Assembly: GCA_963733105.1 (NCBI GenBank)
Contig: CAVTCB010000024.1
Span: 62,001-126,000 of the forward strand
DNA length: 64,000 bases
From: JAFAYN01 sp963733105
Lineage (GTDB): Bacteria > Gemmatimonadota > Gemmatimonadetes > Longimicrobiales > Longimicrobiaceae
Reading direction: 5' to 3'
In this document: positions 33,778 through 42,475 of the stretch, piece after piece
Layout of the letters: every line of letters begins with the position of its first letter
Numbering within the stretch: the stretch's first letter is position 1
Program-made: the position numbers and the translations under genes
The notes under the pieces: generated by a model
What the model was told of the DNA's origin: nothing
What the model saw: the letters and a program-made list of their open reading frames with translations, nothing else
Databases searched by the model: none

Positions 33778-33812
33778 AGGCGGCGCGGCCCCGGGAGGGG
33801 CCGCGCCGCCGG
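33778..33812 (-). terminator. Terminator after the TPR/pseudo-HD-GYP gene
   Basis: GGCGGCGCGGCCCC and its perfect complement form a 14-bp stem with a 4-nt loop. On the minus strand TTGCATTTCCCTT follows. It lies just after the stop at 33819. Confidence 0.8.
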
Positions 33813-33818
33813 GCGACG

Positions 33819-35729
33819 TCAGGCGTTGTCGGCGGTCTGCGCGGGGAGGAGCCGCCGCGCCGGGCGGGCGCGGGCCAGGGCCGCCTCGTAGCGGCGGAGC
33901 AGGGCGTCCACGGAGGCCTTGAACTCCGGGAAGTCCACCTCGGGCCCGAAGCACAGGTCCGCCCCCGCGCCGAGCAGCGCCACCCGGCGCTGCGGGTCCA
34001 CGGCGTCGACCACCACCACCGGGAGGGCGAGGAGCGCGGGGACGCTGCGCACCTCGCGGATCAGCGCGGCCGCGTCGGCGTCGGGCAGCTCCGCCCCGAG
34101 CACCAGCGCCTGGGGCGCGGCCCTGCGCAGGGACTCCTTGAGCGCCTGCGCGGTCCCGGCCGTCTCCACCGTGTAGCCGTTCCCGTGCAGGTGCGACGCC
34201 AGGTCCAGCGCGCGCAGCTCCTGCGGGTGGGCCACGGCGACGCGCCCGCCCCAGCCGTACCCGATCCCGTGGAGCTCGCGGTGCGTGAAGACGCGGCGCA
34301 CGACGCTGACCACCACCGGGTCGAAGGCGGAGCCCGCCTCCCTCTGCAGCTCGTCCAGCGCGGCGCCCACGTCGGGCGTGGCGGCGAGCCGGGTGGCGGC
34401 CGCGGACGCCACGGCCAGGACGCGGGCGAGGAGCGGGATGTCGTCCTCGCGCAGCCCCCCCGGGCCGGTGCCGTCCCAGCGCTCGTGCTGCGCGGCCACC
34501 GCCTCGCGGACGCCGCCCGGGAGCGCCGCCCCGGAAAGGAGCTGCATCGTCACGTCCAGCCGCGTGCCCCGCGCGCCGTCGCCGGAGCGCAGCTCGCCCA
34601 GGCTCCCGAGCACCGAGGCGAGCGCCAGCGCGTCCAGCCGGGCGGCGTCCAGGTCCAGCTCCCTCCCGATCCCCAGCGCCAGGAGACGCCGGAGGCTGCT
34701 CCGGGCCTGGAAGACCTGCCCGTCCTTTTCCAGGAGGCGCACCAGCATCTCCGCGAGCGCCGCGGCGCTCCCCCACCCCCCGTCCCCGTCCATCCCCTCC
34801 ACCGGGTCCGGCATCCGCTCCGCGGCCCACAGGCGGAGCGGACGGCTCCCGTAGCCGGCCAGGGGCTCCGGCGCCTCCGCCCGTGCCACCGCCGGCTCGG
34901 GCGCGGGCTCCTCCTCCTCTTCCTCCTCGGCCTCCGGCTCGGCGAGCATCTCGGGCTCGTCCACAGCCTCCGCCACGGGTTCAGGGGCTGCCTCCTCCTC
35001 CTCCAAGCCCGCGGCCTCCATCACGTAGAGGTCGGCCGGCTCCTCTTCTGGCTCCTCCGGGACGGGCTCCGCCGCGGCCTCGGGCACGTCCGCGGGGGCC
35101 GCCGCCTCGACCTCCGTACTCCTCTTCCTCCGCTTTGCCCCTTCCTCCTTCGCGGCCGGCCCGGCCCACGGCGCCGGCGCCCCGGCGTCCAGGTCGTGGA
35201 ACGACTCCGGCGACCACCCGGAGGGCTCCACCACCACCGGCTCCTCCGGGACGGAGAACGTCAGCGAGTCATCTTCCCAGGAGGAGGCGGCCGGCTCCGG
35301 GACGAAGGGGGCGGGGAGCGCCTCCGTCTCCCAGGCGTCGTCCGAGTCCACGGCGACGGGCTCGGCGTTCTCCAGCCGCACCACCCGGCGGTACAGCTCC
35401 ATCGCTTCCTCGCGGTGCCCCGAGGCCTCCGCGATGTCCCCCAGGGCGCGGAGGGCGACCACGTTCTCCGGGTCCAGCTTCACCACGTCGCGCCACACGG
35501 CCTCGGCCTTGGCGTCCTCCCCCTGGTCTCCGTACACCCGCGCGAGAACCACCATCCCGCTCAGGTAGTTCCTGTGCTTCTCGAGCCCCTGGGACAGCAC
35601 CTCGTGCGCCCGTCCCAGCTCTCCCGCCTTGCGGTACGCCTCGGCCAGGTAGACGAAGACCCGGCTCCCCGGGTTCTCGGCGTACTGCTTCTGCAACCTG
35701 TCGATCTGGGAGCGGGTGGACTGGGCCAT
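33819..35729 (-). CDS. TPR protein with pseudo-HD-GYP and pseudo-receiver domains (paralogue 2)
   Basis: The 636-residue soluble protein has TPR-type helices at residues 1-120 (QYAENPGSRVFVYLAEAYRKAGELGRAHEVL and two repeats). A very acidic Glu/Pro/Ala linker (about 120-330) follows. The rest closely parallels the protein at 28127-29206: HD-GYP-like domain without HD or GYP (SVLGSLGEL, QHERWDGTGPGGL) and a receiver-like domain without phospho-Asp (LVLGAELPD). It is probably a scaffold or c-di-GMP effector for the export machinery. ATG 35729 is set by the TPR start. A sigma-54-type site lies 107 bp upstream, divergent from the Wza-like gene. Confidence 0.8.
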   Translation of the reverse strand: MAQSTRSQIDRLQKQYAENPGSRVFVYLAEAYRKAGELGRAHEVLSQGLEKHRNYLSGMVVLARVYGDQGEDAKAEAVWRDVVKLDPENVVALRALGDIAEASGHREEAMELYRRVVRLENAEPVAVDSDDAWETEALPAPFVPEPAASSWEDDSLTFSVPEEPVVVEPSGWSPESFHDLDAGAPAPWAGPAAKEEGAKRRKRSTEVEAAAPADVPEAAAEPVPEEPEEEPADLYVMEAAGLEEEEAAPEPVAEAVDEPEMLAEPEAEEEEEEEPAPEPAVARAEAPEPLAGYGSRPLRLWAAERMPDPVEGMDGDGGWGSAAALAEMLVRLLEKDGQVFQARSSLRRLLALGIGRELDLDAARLDALALASVLGSLGELRSGDGARGTRLDVTMQLLSGAALPGGVREAVAAQHERWDGTGPGGLREDDIPLLARVLAVASAAATRLAATPDVGAALDELQREAGSAFDPVVVSVVRRVFTHRELHGIGYGWGGRVAVAHPQELRALDLASHLHGNGYTVETAGTAQALKESLRRAAPQALVLGAELPDADAAALIREVRSVPALLALPVVVVDAVDPQRRVALLGAGADLCFGPEVDFPEFKASVDALLRRYEAALARARPARRLLPAQTADNA

Positions 35730-35835
35730 GGGTTGCTTCCGGGTAATGTTTGGAACTGCGTCTGGGAATAGTCGACAGGGGAGCGCGGACCGGGCGGGGA
35801 GCCCGGCGATCCGTCCACGAACCCACGGAAACATC

Positions 35836-35851
35836 TGCACAACGCGGGCCA
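35836..35851 (-). promoter_or_regulatory. Sigma-54-type promoter for the TPR/pseudo-HD-GYP gene
   Basis: The minus strand reads TGGCCCG-N4-GTGCA, with GG and GC ten bases apart and 14 of 16 positions fitting TGGCACG-N4-TTGCA. Confidence 0.6.
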
Positions 35852-35892
35852 TCGCCCTTCCGGCCGAGCCTCGCACCGGTGCGACGTCCGTT

Positions 35893-35908
35893 TGGCACCG
35901 CCCTTGCA
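35893..35908 (+). promoter_or_regulatory. Sigma-54 promoter for the Wza-Wzc unit
   Basis: TGGCAC-N5-TTGCA is an exact match to the RpoN -24/-12 consensus. The start is expected near 35920, giving a leader of about 95 nt. With the site on the other strand it forms a divergent pair 41 bp apart. Confidence 0.8.
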
Positions 35909-36014
35909 ACCCCTGAAAGGGCCGAGCAGTGCCCGGCATCGACTCCGGAGGAAGCACACACCCGGAGATCGGGAGCGCAGTCGCGTCTTCCACAAACAAC
36001 AGTTTAAATCCAAC

Positions 36015-36631
36015 ATGCTGCGAACCTACCGGTGCCTCGCCGCCGGATTCGTCCTCCTTGCCGCGCTCCTCGCCCCGGGCGCGGCCCGCACCCAGGCCCC
36101 GGCGGACGACCCGCTCCGACCCGGCGACGTGGTCCGGCTGCGCATCTGGCGGGAGCCGGACCTGTCGGGCGACTTCCCCGTGGACGAGGCGGGGATGGTG
36201 GTCTTCCCCAAGATCGGGCCGGTGCGGGTGGGCGGGGAGCCGCCGATGCGGGTGCAGCAGAGGGTGGCGGCGGCCTACGGGGAGTTCATCCAGCACAACT
36301 CCATCGACGTCACCTTCCTCCGGCGGGTGCAGGTGCTGGGCGCGGTCCGCAACCCGGGGCTCTACCCGGTGGACGCCACCATGACCATCTCGGACGCGCT
36401 GGCGCTCGCGGGAGGGACCACCGGGGACGGGAGCCCCGACCGGGTGGAGCTGATCCGCGGGGGAAGCGCATCCCCGTCAAGCTCTCCGCGGACACGCGCA
36501 TCGCGGGCTCCGCCGTCCGCTCCGGCGACCAGCTCTTCGTCCCCCAGCGGGGGTGGCTGAGCCGCAACCCGGGGATCGCGGTGGCCGCGGTGACCGGGGC
36601 GGTGAGCATCCTGGTCTCCCTTCTTCGCTAG
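36015..36631 (+). pseudogene. Wza-like polysaccharide export protein, one-base frameshift
   Basis: From ATG 36015 the protein has a signal peptide (cleavage near AARTQA), then the Poly_export domain (DDPLRPGDVVRLRIWREPDLSG, FPKIGPVRVGG) and SLBB-like segments (VLGAVRNPGLYPVD). After LIRGG near 36466 the frame is lost; reading on in the -1 frame restores KRIPVKLSADTR...DQLFVPQRGWLSRN and a C-terminal membrane segment. A run of five G should be six. The repaired protein has about 205 residues, an outer-membrane or periplasmic export component. The lesion may be a sequencing slip. Confidence 0.85.
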
Positions 36632-36638
36632 AGGCACC

Positions 36639-39062
36639 ATGGAAGACGCGAGGTTCGCGCAGCCGACGGTCGCCGCCGACCGGGTGGGGGCCGGAGAGAT
36701 ATGGAAGGTGGTTCGCCGCGGACGCTGGCTGATCCTGGCCTGCTTCGCCCTGAGCCTGGTGGTGGGGGCGGCGTTCGCCCGGCGCCTCCAGCCGATGTAC
36801 GAGGCCTCGGCCAAGATCCTGGTGGACGGCCGCCGCAGCGCGATCGGGATGGACGGGCTCGCCGGCCCGGACCCGGTGCAGGACGAGAAGCGGATCGGCA
36901 CCGAGATCGAGGTGCTGCAGAGCAGCGGGCTGGCCGCGGCGGTGGTGGACTCGCTCCAGCTCCAGCTGGAGGTGACCGATCCGAGCGACGCGGTGCGCCG
37001 CGACCTCTTCTCCGGGGTCCGGGTGTCGCCCGAGGCGCGCCCGGCCCGGTACCGCTTCGTGCGGACGAGCGGGGGGCGCTTCCTGGTGACGGATGCGCGG
37101 AACGAAGCGGCGCTGGGCACCTTCGCCCCGGGGGAGCGGATTTCGCTGCACCAGGCGGAGGTGGTGCTTGCCCCCACGGCCGCGCTCCAGCCGGCGTTCG
37201 AGGTGACGGTGGACACCCGCGACGGGGCCACGGGGAAGCTCGCCTCCACCCTCCGGGTGGCGCCGGCCAGCCGCGACGCCGACGTGATCCTGGTGAGCTA
37301 CCAGGGGACGGACCCCGAGCTGGTGCGCGACGTCCCCAACGTCCTGGCGGCGCGGTTCGTGGCGCTGCGGCGCGACCTGCGCACCTCCGAGGCGCGGAAG
37401 ACGGCGGAGTTCCTCCGGCAGCAGCTGGACACCCTGCGCCTGCAGCTTTCCTCGGCGGAGGGCCGCCTCCAGAGCTTCCGCGAGCGGGAGCAGGTGGTGG
37501 ACCTCCCGGTGGAGGCCAGCGCCCAGGTGACTCGGCAGGCGCAGATGGAGACGGAGCGGAGCGCGCTGGACGCGGAGCGGGCCGCGCTGGGGTCGCTGCT
37601 GGCGCAGGCCCGGGCCAGCGCCCGCGAGCCGGGCGCCCCCTCGCCGTACCGCAGGCTGGTGGCCTTCCCGACGCTGCTGCGGAACGACGCGACCACGGGG
37701 ATCCTGGCCTCGCTGGCGAAGGTGGAGGACGAGCGCGCGGCGATCCTCACCCGCCGCAAGCCCAACGACCCGGAGGTGCAGGTGCTCACCCGCCGCATCG
37801 AGGAGCTGGAGGGCCAGCTCGCGGGGATGGTGACCACCTACCAGCAGGGGCTCACCGGGCAGGTGGCGGCGATCGACGGGACGCTCGGCAGGTTCGAGCG
37901 GCGGATGGACCGCATCCCCGCCAAGGAGCTGGAGATGGCCCGGCTCACCCGGCAGACCACGGTGCTGGACGGGATGTACAAGCTGCTCCAGACCCGGCTC
38001 AAGGAAGCGGAGATCGCCCAGGCGGTGCAGGACCCGAGCGTGCGGATGATGGACGCCGCGCGGCTCCCCTCCTCCCCGGTGAACCCGCGGGGCAAGCTCC
38101 TGGTGGGCTTCTCGGGACTGTTCGGGCTCCTGGTGGGGGTGGCGCTGAGCTTCGTCCGCGAGTACCGGGACGGCTCGGTGCGCAGCCGCGAGGACCTGGA
38201 GGCGGCCACCGGCTTCCCGGTGCTCGGCTGGATCCCGCGGATGGGCGAGGGGGAGGGGCGGACGCTCCGGGCCGGGCTGCGCCGGATGCTGGCGGCGCCC
38301 CGCTTCCGGGGGCGCGCGCTCCTCCCCGGCGCGAGCGGGACGGTCTCCCTCCAGCTCCTGGGGACCGGGGAGGCGGCGCCGACGCCGGCCTCCGACGCGT
38401 ACGAGTGGCTCCACCGCAACCTGTCCTTCGCCCGCCCCGACGCGGAGACCCGGGCGATGATCTTCACCAGCCCGCTCCCCGGCGACGGGAAGACCACGAG
38501 CGCGGCGGGGATGGCGGTGACGCTGGCCCGGCGGGGGCTCAAGGTGCTCCTGGTGGACGCGGACCTGCGGCGCGGGGCGCTGAGCGCCGCGCTGGGGAGC
38601 CCGCGCGAGGCGGGGCTCTCGGACGTGCTGGCCGGGAGCGTCCCCTTCGGCCAGGTCGTCCGCACGCTCGACGTGGGCGGCGGGAACACGCTCCACTACC
38701 TCCCCTCGGGGGCGCTCCCGTCCGACCCGACGCGGCTCCTGGGCTCCACGCGCGGGGCGGCGCTCTTCGAGTGGCTCAAGGAGAAGTACTTCCTGGTGGT
38801 GCTGGACTGCCCGCCGCTCAACGTCTTCCCCGACGCGGCGATCCTGGGGGAGCACGCGGAGGCGGTGGTGCTGGTGGCCCGCGCCGGGGTGACGCCCTTC
38901 GAGGCGCTGGTGTACGCCGCGGAGCAGTGCCGCCGCGCCAAGCTCCCGGTGGTGGGGACGGTGCTCAACGACATCGACCCCGAGCGGGACCAGGAGTACG
39001 ACGCGGCGTACCGCTGGTACGAGTACGCGCGGTCGTACTACCCGCAGGCGGCGCTCCGCTGA
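36639..39062 (+). CDS. Wzc-like chain-length determinant / BY-kinase
   Basis: The 807-residue inner-membrane protein has a Wzz domain with a membrane segment at residues 28-48. A long periplasmic coiled-coil region (about 240-440), a GNVR-like segment and a second membrane segment (about 485-505) follow. The bacterial tyrosine kinase domain has Walker A PLPGDGKTT (near 611), A' VLLVDADLRRG and B LVVLDCPP. The tail is Tyr-rich (EYDAAYRWYEYARSYYP), the autophosphorylation cluster. It works with the Wza-like protein 8 bp upstream in polymer length control and export. Confidence 0.93.
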   Translation: MEDARFAQPTVAADRVGAGEIWKVVRRGRWLILACFALSLVVGAAFARRLQPMYEASAKILVDGRRSAIGMDGLAGPDPVQDEKRIGTEIEVLQSSGLAAAVVDSLQLQLEVTDPSDAVRRDLFSGVRVSPEARPARYRFVRTSGGRFLVTDARNEAALGTFAPGERISLHQAEVVLAPTAALQPAFEVTVDTRDGATGKLASTLRVAPASRDADVILVSYQGTDPELVRDVPNVLAARFVALRRDLRTSEARKTAEFLRQQLDTLRLQLSSAEGRLQSFREREQVVDLPVEASAQVTRQAQMETERSALDAERAALGSLLAQARASAREPGAPSPYRRLVAFPTLLRNDATTGILASLAKVEDERAAILTRRKPNDPEVQVLTRRIEELEGQLAGMVTTYQQGLTGQVAAIDGTLGRFERRMDRIPAKELEMARLTRQTTVLDGMYKLLQTRLKEAEIAQAVQDPSVRMMDAARLPSSPVNPRGKLLVGFSGLFGLLVGVALSFVREYRDGSVRSREDLEAATGFPVLGWIPRMGEGEGRTLRAGLRRMLAAPRFRGRALLPGASGTVSLQLLGTGEAAPTPASDAYEWLHRNLSFARPDAETRAMIFTSPLPGDGKTTSAAGMAVTLARRGLKVLLVDADLRRGALSAALGSPREAGLSDVLAGSVPFGQVVRTLDVGGGNTLHYLPSGALPSDPTRLLGSTRGAALFEWLKEKYFLVVLDCPPLNVFPDAAILGEHAEAVVLVARAGVTPFEALVYAAEQCRRAKLPVVGTVLNDIDPERDQEYDAAYRWYEYARSYYPQAALR

Positions 39063-39215
39063 GCGCGGGGCCCCTTCCCGAACATTCCGGCGGAACTCCG
39101 CACCCCCCGCTTCCCGTTTTTCCAGGCGGGGGCGGGGAACGCCGCGCGCAGGCGTGCAACGCTTTTTCGAATTCGTGTGGATGCAACCAGATAGCGTGGA
39201 AACAGGCGATGGGGC

Positions 39216-39231
39216 TGGTACGGTTTTCGCA
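39216..39231 (+). promoter_or_regulatory. Sigma-54-type promoter for the sugar-transferase/glycosyltransferase operon
   Basis: TGGTACG-N4-TTCGCA keeps GG and GC ten bases apart and fits 14 of 16 consensus positions. It lies in the 325-bp gap 39063-39387, upstream of a riboswitch-like leader. No gene is present in that gap. Confidence 0.6.
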
Positions 39232-39269
39232 CTCCCGCCCAGGCAGGCAAACGGTCGGCGGAATCACCC

Positions 39270-39384
39270 GCCCGGCCCTTCACGCAACACCCGAGAAGAG
39301 CACACCCGCCGCGAGGCGGGGCCGCAGAGCCAGGGGTCTTACGGGAGCGATCCCGCCGAGACGGCCCAGCCGCCGAAGGTGAGA
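39270..39384 (+). promoter_or_regulatory. Divergent GEMM-I-type riboswitch leader
   Basis: The leader holds ACACCCGCC-loop GCGA-GGCGGGGCCGCAGAGCC, then GGGTCTTACGGG, a GC hairpin, and GAGACGGCCCAGCCGCCGAAGG. This matches the GEMM-I aptamer 33510-33612 block for block, but CGCAAAGC is CGCAGAGC and CAAACC is CACACC. It ends four bases before the ATG at 39388. Ligand specificity (c-di-GMP or cGAMP) or loss of function cannot be decided by eye. Confidence 0.6.
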
Positions 39385-39387
39385 ATC

Positions 39388-40917
39388 ATGAACAGCACGG
39401 TAGCAGTGGAAGGCGCGACTCTGCAGACCCAGAGTCCGCCCATCTTCAGGCCCGCGATCAGCGGGTCCTCGCTCTCTCCCACGCATTCCGTCCCTTCGGC
39501 TCCCGCGGGGAAGATGCTCCAGGCGGAGCTGGTGCAGGCCCTCGACACGGCCGGCGCGCTCGCCCTCCTGTTCGCAATCTGGCTCGGGCTGAACCTGCAC
39601 CAGACCTCCGGGGGGCTGGACGGCTTCCTGGCGCAGCGCGTGACGATGAAGAACGCCATCCTGGTGGGCGGCTTCGTCCTCCTCTGGCCGCGGGTCCTGT
39701 CGCTGGCCGGGCTCTACGACCCGCGCACGGCCCCGGGGCGCGACCGGGTGATCCGGGCCCTGGTGGCGTGCACGGCCGGGAGCATCCTCGCCTTCGCCTT
39801 CCCGCTGACCAGCATCAGCGGATCGTTCCGCACGGTCTCCCTGGCGTACTTCTGGGCCGGGTCCATCGCGCTGACGCTGGCGGTCCGCCTCCCCGTCCGC
39901 TCCTTCACCACCTCGGCCCTGGTGCGCACGCCGCGGAGGGTGCTGGTGGTGGGGAGCGGCCCGCGCGCGCTGAAGGTGGCCCGCGAGATCCAGGGCCGCC
40001 CCGGGGGCGAGTGCGAGCTGATGGGGTTCGTGGACTCGGACGACCACGCCTTCTCCGGGAGCATGGGGGTGCCCAAGCTGGGCACGCTGGAGGAGCTGGA
40101 GAACCTGCTGATGCACCATGTGGTGGACGAGGTGCTGATCGCCCTCCCCATCAAGTCGCAGTACGCGCAGATCCAGCACGCCATCCGGATGTGCGAGCGG
40201 ACGGGGACGGAGTCCAAGTACCTGGCCGACCTGTTCGAGGTCTCGGTGGCCCGGCCGCGCTACGAGCACGGGGAGCGCTTCCCGGTGGTGGCGAACAAGG
40301 TGTTCTGCGACGACTACCGGGTGTCGGTGAAGCGGATGGTCGACCTGGTGGCGGCGGCGGCGGGGCTGGTGGCCCTCGCCCCGCTGATGCTGGCGATCGC
40401 GCTGGCCGTCAAGCTCTCCAGCCCCGGGCCGGTGTTCTTCCGGCAGGAGCGGTACGGGCTGAACAAGCGGCGCTTCCGGATGTTCAAGTTCCGCACGATG
40501 GTGGTCAACGCGGAGGCGCTCCAGGCGACGCTGGAGGGGCAGAACGAGGCGATCGGGCCGGTGTTCAAGATCCGCAACGACCCGCGGGTGACGCCGGTGG
40601 GGCGCTTCCTGCGCAAGACCTCGCTGGACGAGCTCCCGCAGCTCTTCAACGTGATCATGGGGGAGATGTCGCTGGTGGGGCCGCGCCCCATGGCGGTGCG
40701 CGACGTCCAGCTCTTCGACCAGGCCTGGTTCATGCGCCGCTTCAGCGCCCCCCCGGGGATGACGGGGCTGTGGCAGGTGAGCGGGCGGAGCAACCTGGGC
40801 TTCGACGACTGGGTCACGCTCGACCTCAAGTACATCGACGAGTGGTCGCTCGCCCTCGACCTGCGCATCCTGGCCAGGACCGTCCCGGTGGTGGTGCGCG
40901 GAGTCGGCGCCTCCTAG
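39388..40917 (+). CDS. Polyprenyl-phosphate hexose-1-phosphate transferase (WcaJ/WbaP-like)
   Basis: The 509-residue inner-membrane enzyme starts repeat-unit assembly by moving a sugar-1-phosphate to undecaprenyl phosphate. It has four N-terminal membrane segments (about 50-165), a CoA_binding_3-type Rossmann domain (RRVLVVGSGPRALKVAREI, about 180-300) and one membrane segment near 330. The Bac_transf catalytic domain has FFRQERYGLNKRRFRMFKFRTM, KTSLDELPQLFNV, SLVGPRPM and GMTGLWQVSGRS. It is the first gene of a long same-strand run. The ATG is set by the riboswitch leader. Confidence 0.93.
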   Translation: MNSTVAVEGATLQTQSPPIFRPAISGSSLSPTHSVPSAPAGKMLQAELVQALDTAGALALLFAIWLGLNLHQTSGGLDGFLAQRVTMKNAILVGGFVLLWPRVLSLAGLYDPRTAPGRDRVIRALVACTAGSILAFAFPLTSISGSFRTVSLAYFWAGSIALTLAVRLPVRSFTTSALVRTPRRVLVVGSGPRALKVAREIQGRPGGECELMGFVDSDDHAFSGSMGVPKLGTLEELENLLMHHVVDEVLIALPIKSQYAQIQHAIRMCERTGTESKYLADLFEVSVARPRYEHGERFPVVANKVFCDDYRVSVKRMVDLVAAAAGLVALAPLMLAIALAVKLSSPGPVFFRQERYGLNKRRFRMFKFRTMVVNAEALQATLEGQNEAIGPVFKIRNDPRVTPVGRFLRKTSLDELPQLFNVIMGEMSLVGPRPMAVRDVQLFDQAWFMRRFSAPPGMTGLWQVSGRSNLGFDDWVTLDLKYIDEWSLALDLRILARTVPVVVRGVGAS

Positions 40918-40945
40918 TCCGCTCTCCAGAGCGAAGGTGAGCGAC

Positions 40946-42475
40946 ATGAGCGGCACGCTGGCGGAGCGGACGATGTCGGCCGCGAAGTGGCGGCTGGTGG
41001 CGACGGTGGTGCAGGGGGGGCTCCAGTTCGGGATCGGGGTCTTCCTGGCCCGCATCCTCCCCCCGGCGGACTTCGGGGTGGTGGCGCTGGCGCTGGCGGT
41101 GATCGGCCTGGCCGGCGCGGTGTCCGACCTGGGGCTGGAGGCGGCGGTGATCCAGCGCCGCGACCTGTCGGAGCGCCATCTCCGCACGGCCTTCACGGCT
41201 TCCGTCCTGCTGGGGCTCGTCCTCAGCGGGACGCTCGTGCTGCTGGCCCCCCTGTCCGGGGCGCTGCTCCGCGCCCCGGTCCTCCCGGACGTGCTGCGGG
41301 CGCTCGCGCTCCTCTTCGTCGTCGGCGCGCTCGGCGGGACGTCGCGCGCGCTCCTGCGCCGCCGGCTCCGCTTCCGTGCGCTGTTCTGGACCGGGTCGGC
41401 CAGCTTCCTGGTGGGCTACGCGGGGGTGGTCACGACGCTCGCCTTCGCGGGGTTCGGGGTGTGGAGCCTGGTGTGGGGCTCGCTCGCGCAGGCGGCGCTC
41501 GAGGCGGCGCTGGTCCTGGGGCTGGTGCGCCCCCCGGTGCGCCCCCTCCTGGGCCGCGCGGAGGTGCGCGAGCTCCTGGGGTTCGGCGCGGGAGTGAGCC
41601 TGAACAACGTGGTCAACTACGCCGCGCGCAACGGCGACAACCTGGTGGTGGGGCGGTGGCTGGGAGCGGCGGCGCTGGGGCTGTACGGCCGCGCCTACAA
41701 CCTGATGACGCTCCCGCTCACCTACCTGGGCGCGGCGACGCACCAGGTGCTCTTCCCGGCGATGTCGGAGATCCAGCACGACCGGGAGCGCCTGGGGCGG
41801 GCCTACCTCACGGCGGTGCAGCTCTCGGCGCTGGCCGCGGCGCCGGTCATGGCAGGGATGGCGGTGGCCGCCCCGCACATGGTGGCGGCGCTGTACGGAC
41901 CGGCCTGGACGGGGATGGTGCTCCCCCTCCAGTGCCTCTGCGCGGCGGGGGCCTTCCGGGCGGTCTACCACGTCGCGGGGGCGGTCACCTACGCGGCGGG
42001 GCGGGTCTACGCCGAGCTGAAGCGGCAGGTCGTCTACGCGGCGCTGGTCGCGGCGGGCGCCGTGCTGGCGAGCCGCTGGGGGATCGAGGGGGTGGCGGCG
42101 GCGGTGACGCTCGCCATCGTCTACATGTACGTCGCCATGGCCTCGCTGGCGCTGGGGATCGTGGGGCGGAGCTGGCGGGACTTCCTGGCCGCCCAGGCGC
42201 CCGGGCTCGCGGTGGGGGTGATGGTGGGCGCCGCCGCGCTCTGCGTCCGGGTGGGGATGGAGCTGGAGGGCTTCGGGAGCGGCGCGACCTTCGCCGCCGT
42301 GCTGGCGGCGTGCGCCGCGTCGCTACCGGCGGCCGTGTACCTCCTCCCCGCCCGGCTCCGACCGACGGCGCTGCTCGCGCTGCTCGGCCCGGCGGTGCTC
42401 CGCCTCCCCCGGCCGCTGCAGGGCGCCATGAGCCGCGTCCTCCGCCTCGCCCCCGCCGCCCCCGTGGCTCCATGA
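40946..42475 (+). CDS. Oligosaccharide flippase 1 (Wzx/MOP superfamily)
   Basis: The 509-residue protein has 12-14 hydrophobic segments in the order of the polysaccharide-transport branch of the MOP superfamily (FLARILPPADFGVVALA, GDNLVVGRWLGAAALGLYGRAYNLM). It should flip lipid-linked repeat units across the inner membrane. ATG 40946 with AGGTGA spacing is preferred to GTG 40937. It overlaps the next gene by ATGA. A paralogue lies at 44583-46142. Confidence 0.9.
   Translation: MSGTLAERTMSAAKWRLVATVVQGGLQFGIGVFLARILPPADFGVVALALAVIGLAGAVSDLGLEAAVIQRRDLSERHLRTAFTASVLLGLVLSGTLVLLAPLSGALLRAPVLPDVLRALALLFVVGALGGTSRALLRRRLRFRALFWTGSASFLVGYAGVVTTLAFAGFGVWSLVWGSLAQAALEAALVLGLVRPPVRPLLGRAEVRELLGFGAGVSLNNVVNYAARNGDNLVVGRWLGAAALGLYGRAYNLMTLPLTYLGAATHQVLFPAMSEIQHDRERLGRAYLTAVQLSALAAAPVMAGMAVAAPHMVAALYGPAWTGMVLPLQCLCAAGAFRAVYHVAGAVTYAAGRVYAELKRQVVYAALVAAGAVLASRWGIEGVAAAVTLAIVYMYVAMASLALGIVGRSWRDFLAAQAPGLAVGVMVGAAALCVRVGMELEGFGSGATFAAVLAACAASLPAAVYLLPARLRPTALLALLGPAVLRLPRPLQGAMSRVLRLAPAAPVAP

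Noticed and set aside
39063..39180. CCCCCGC...GCGGGGG after the Wzc-like gene as a terminator
   Set aside because: The loop is too long and no T-run follows the stem.
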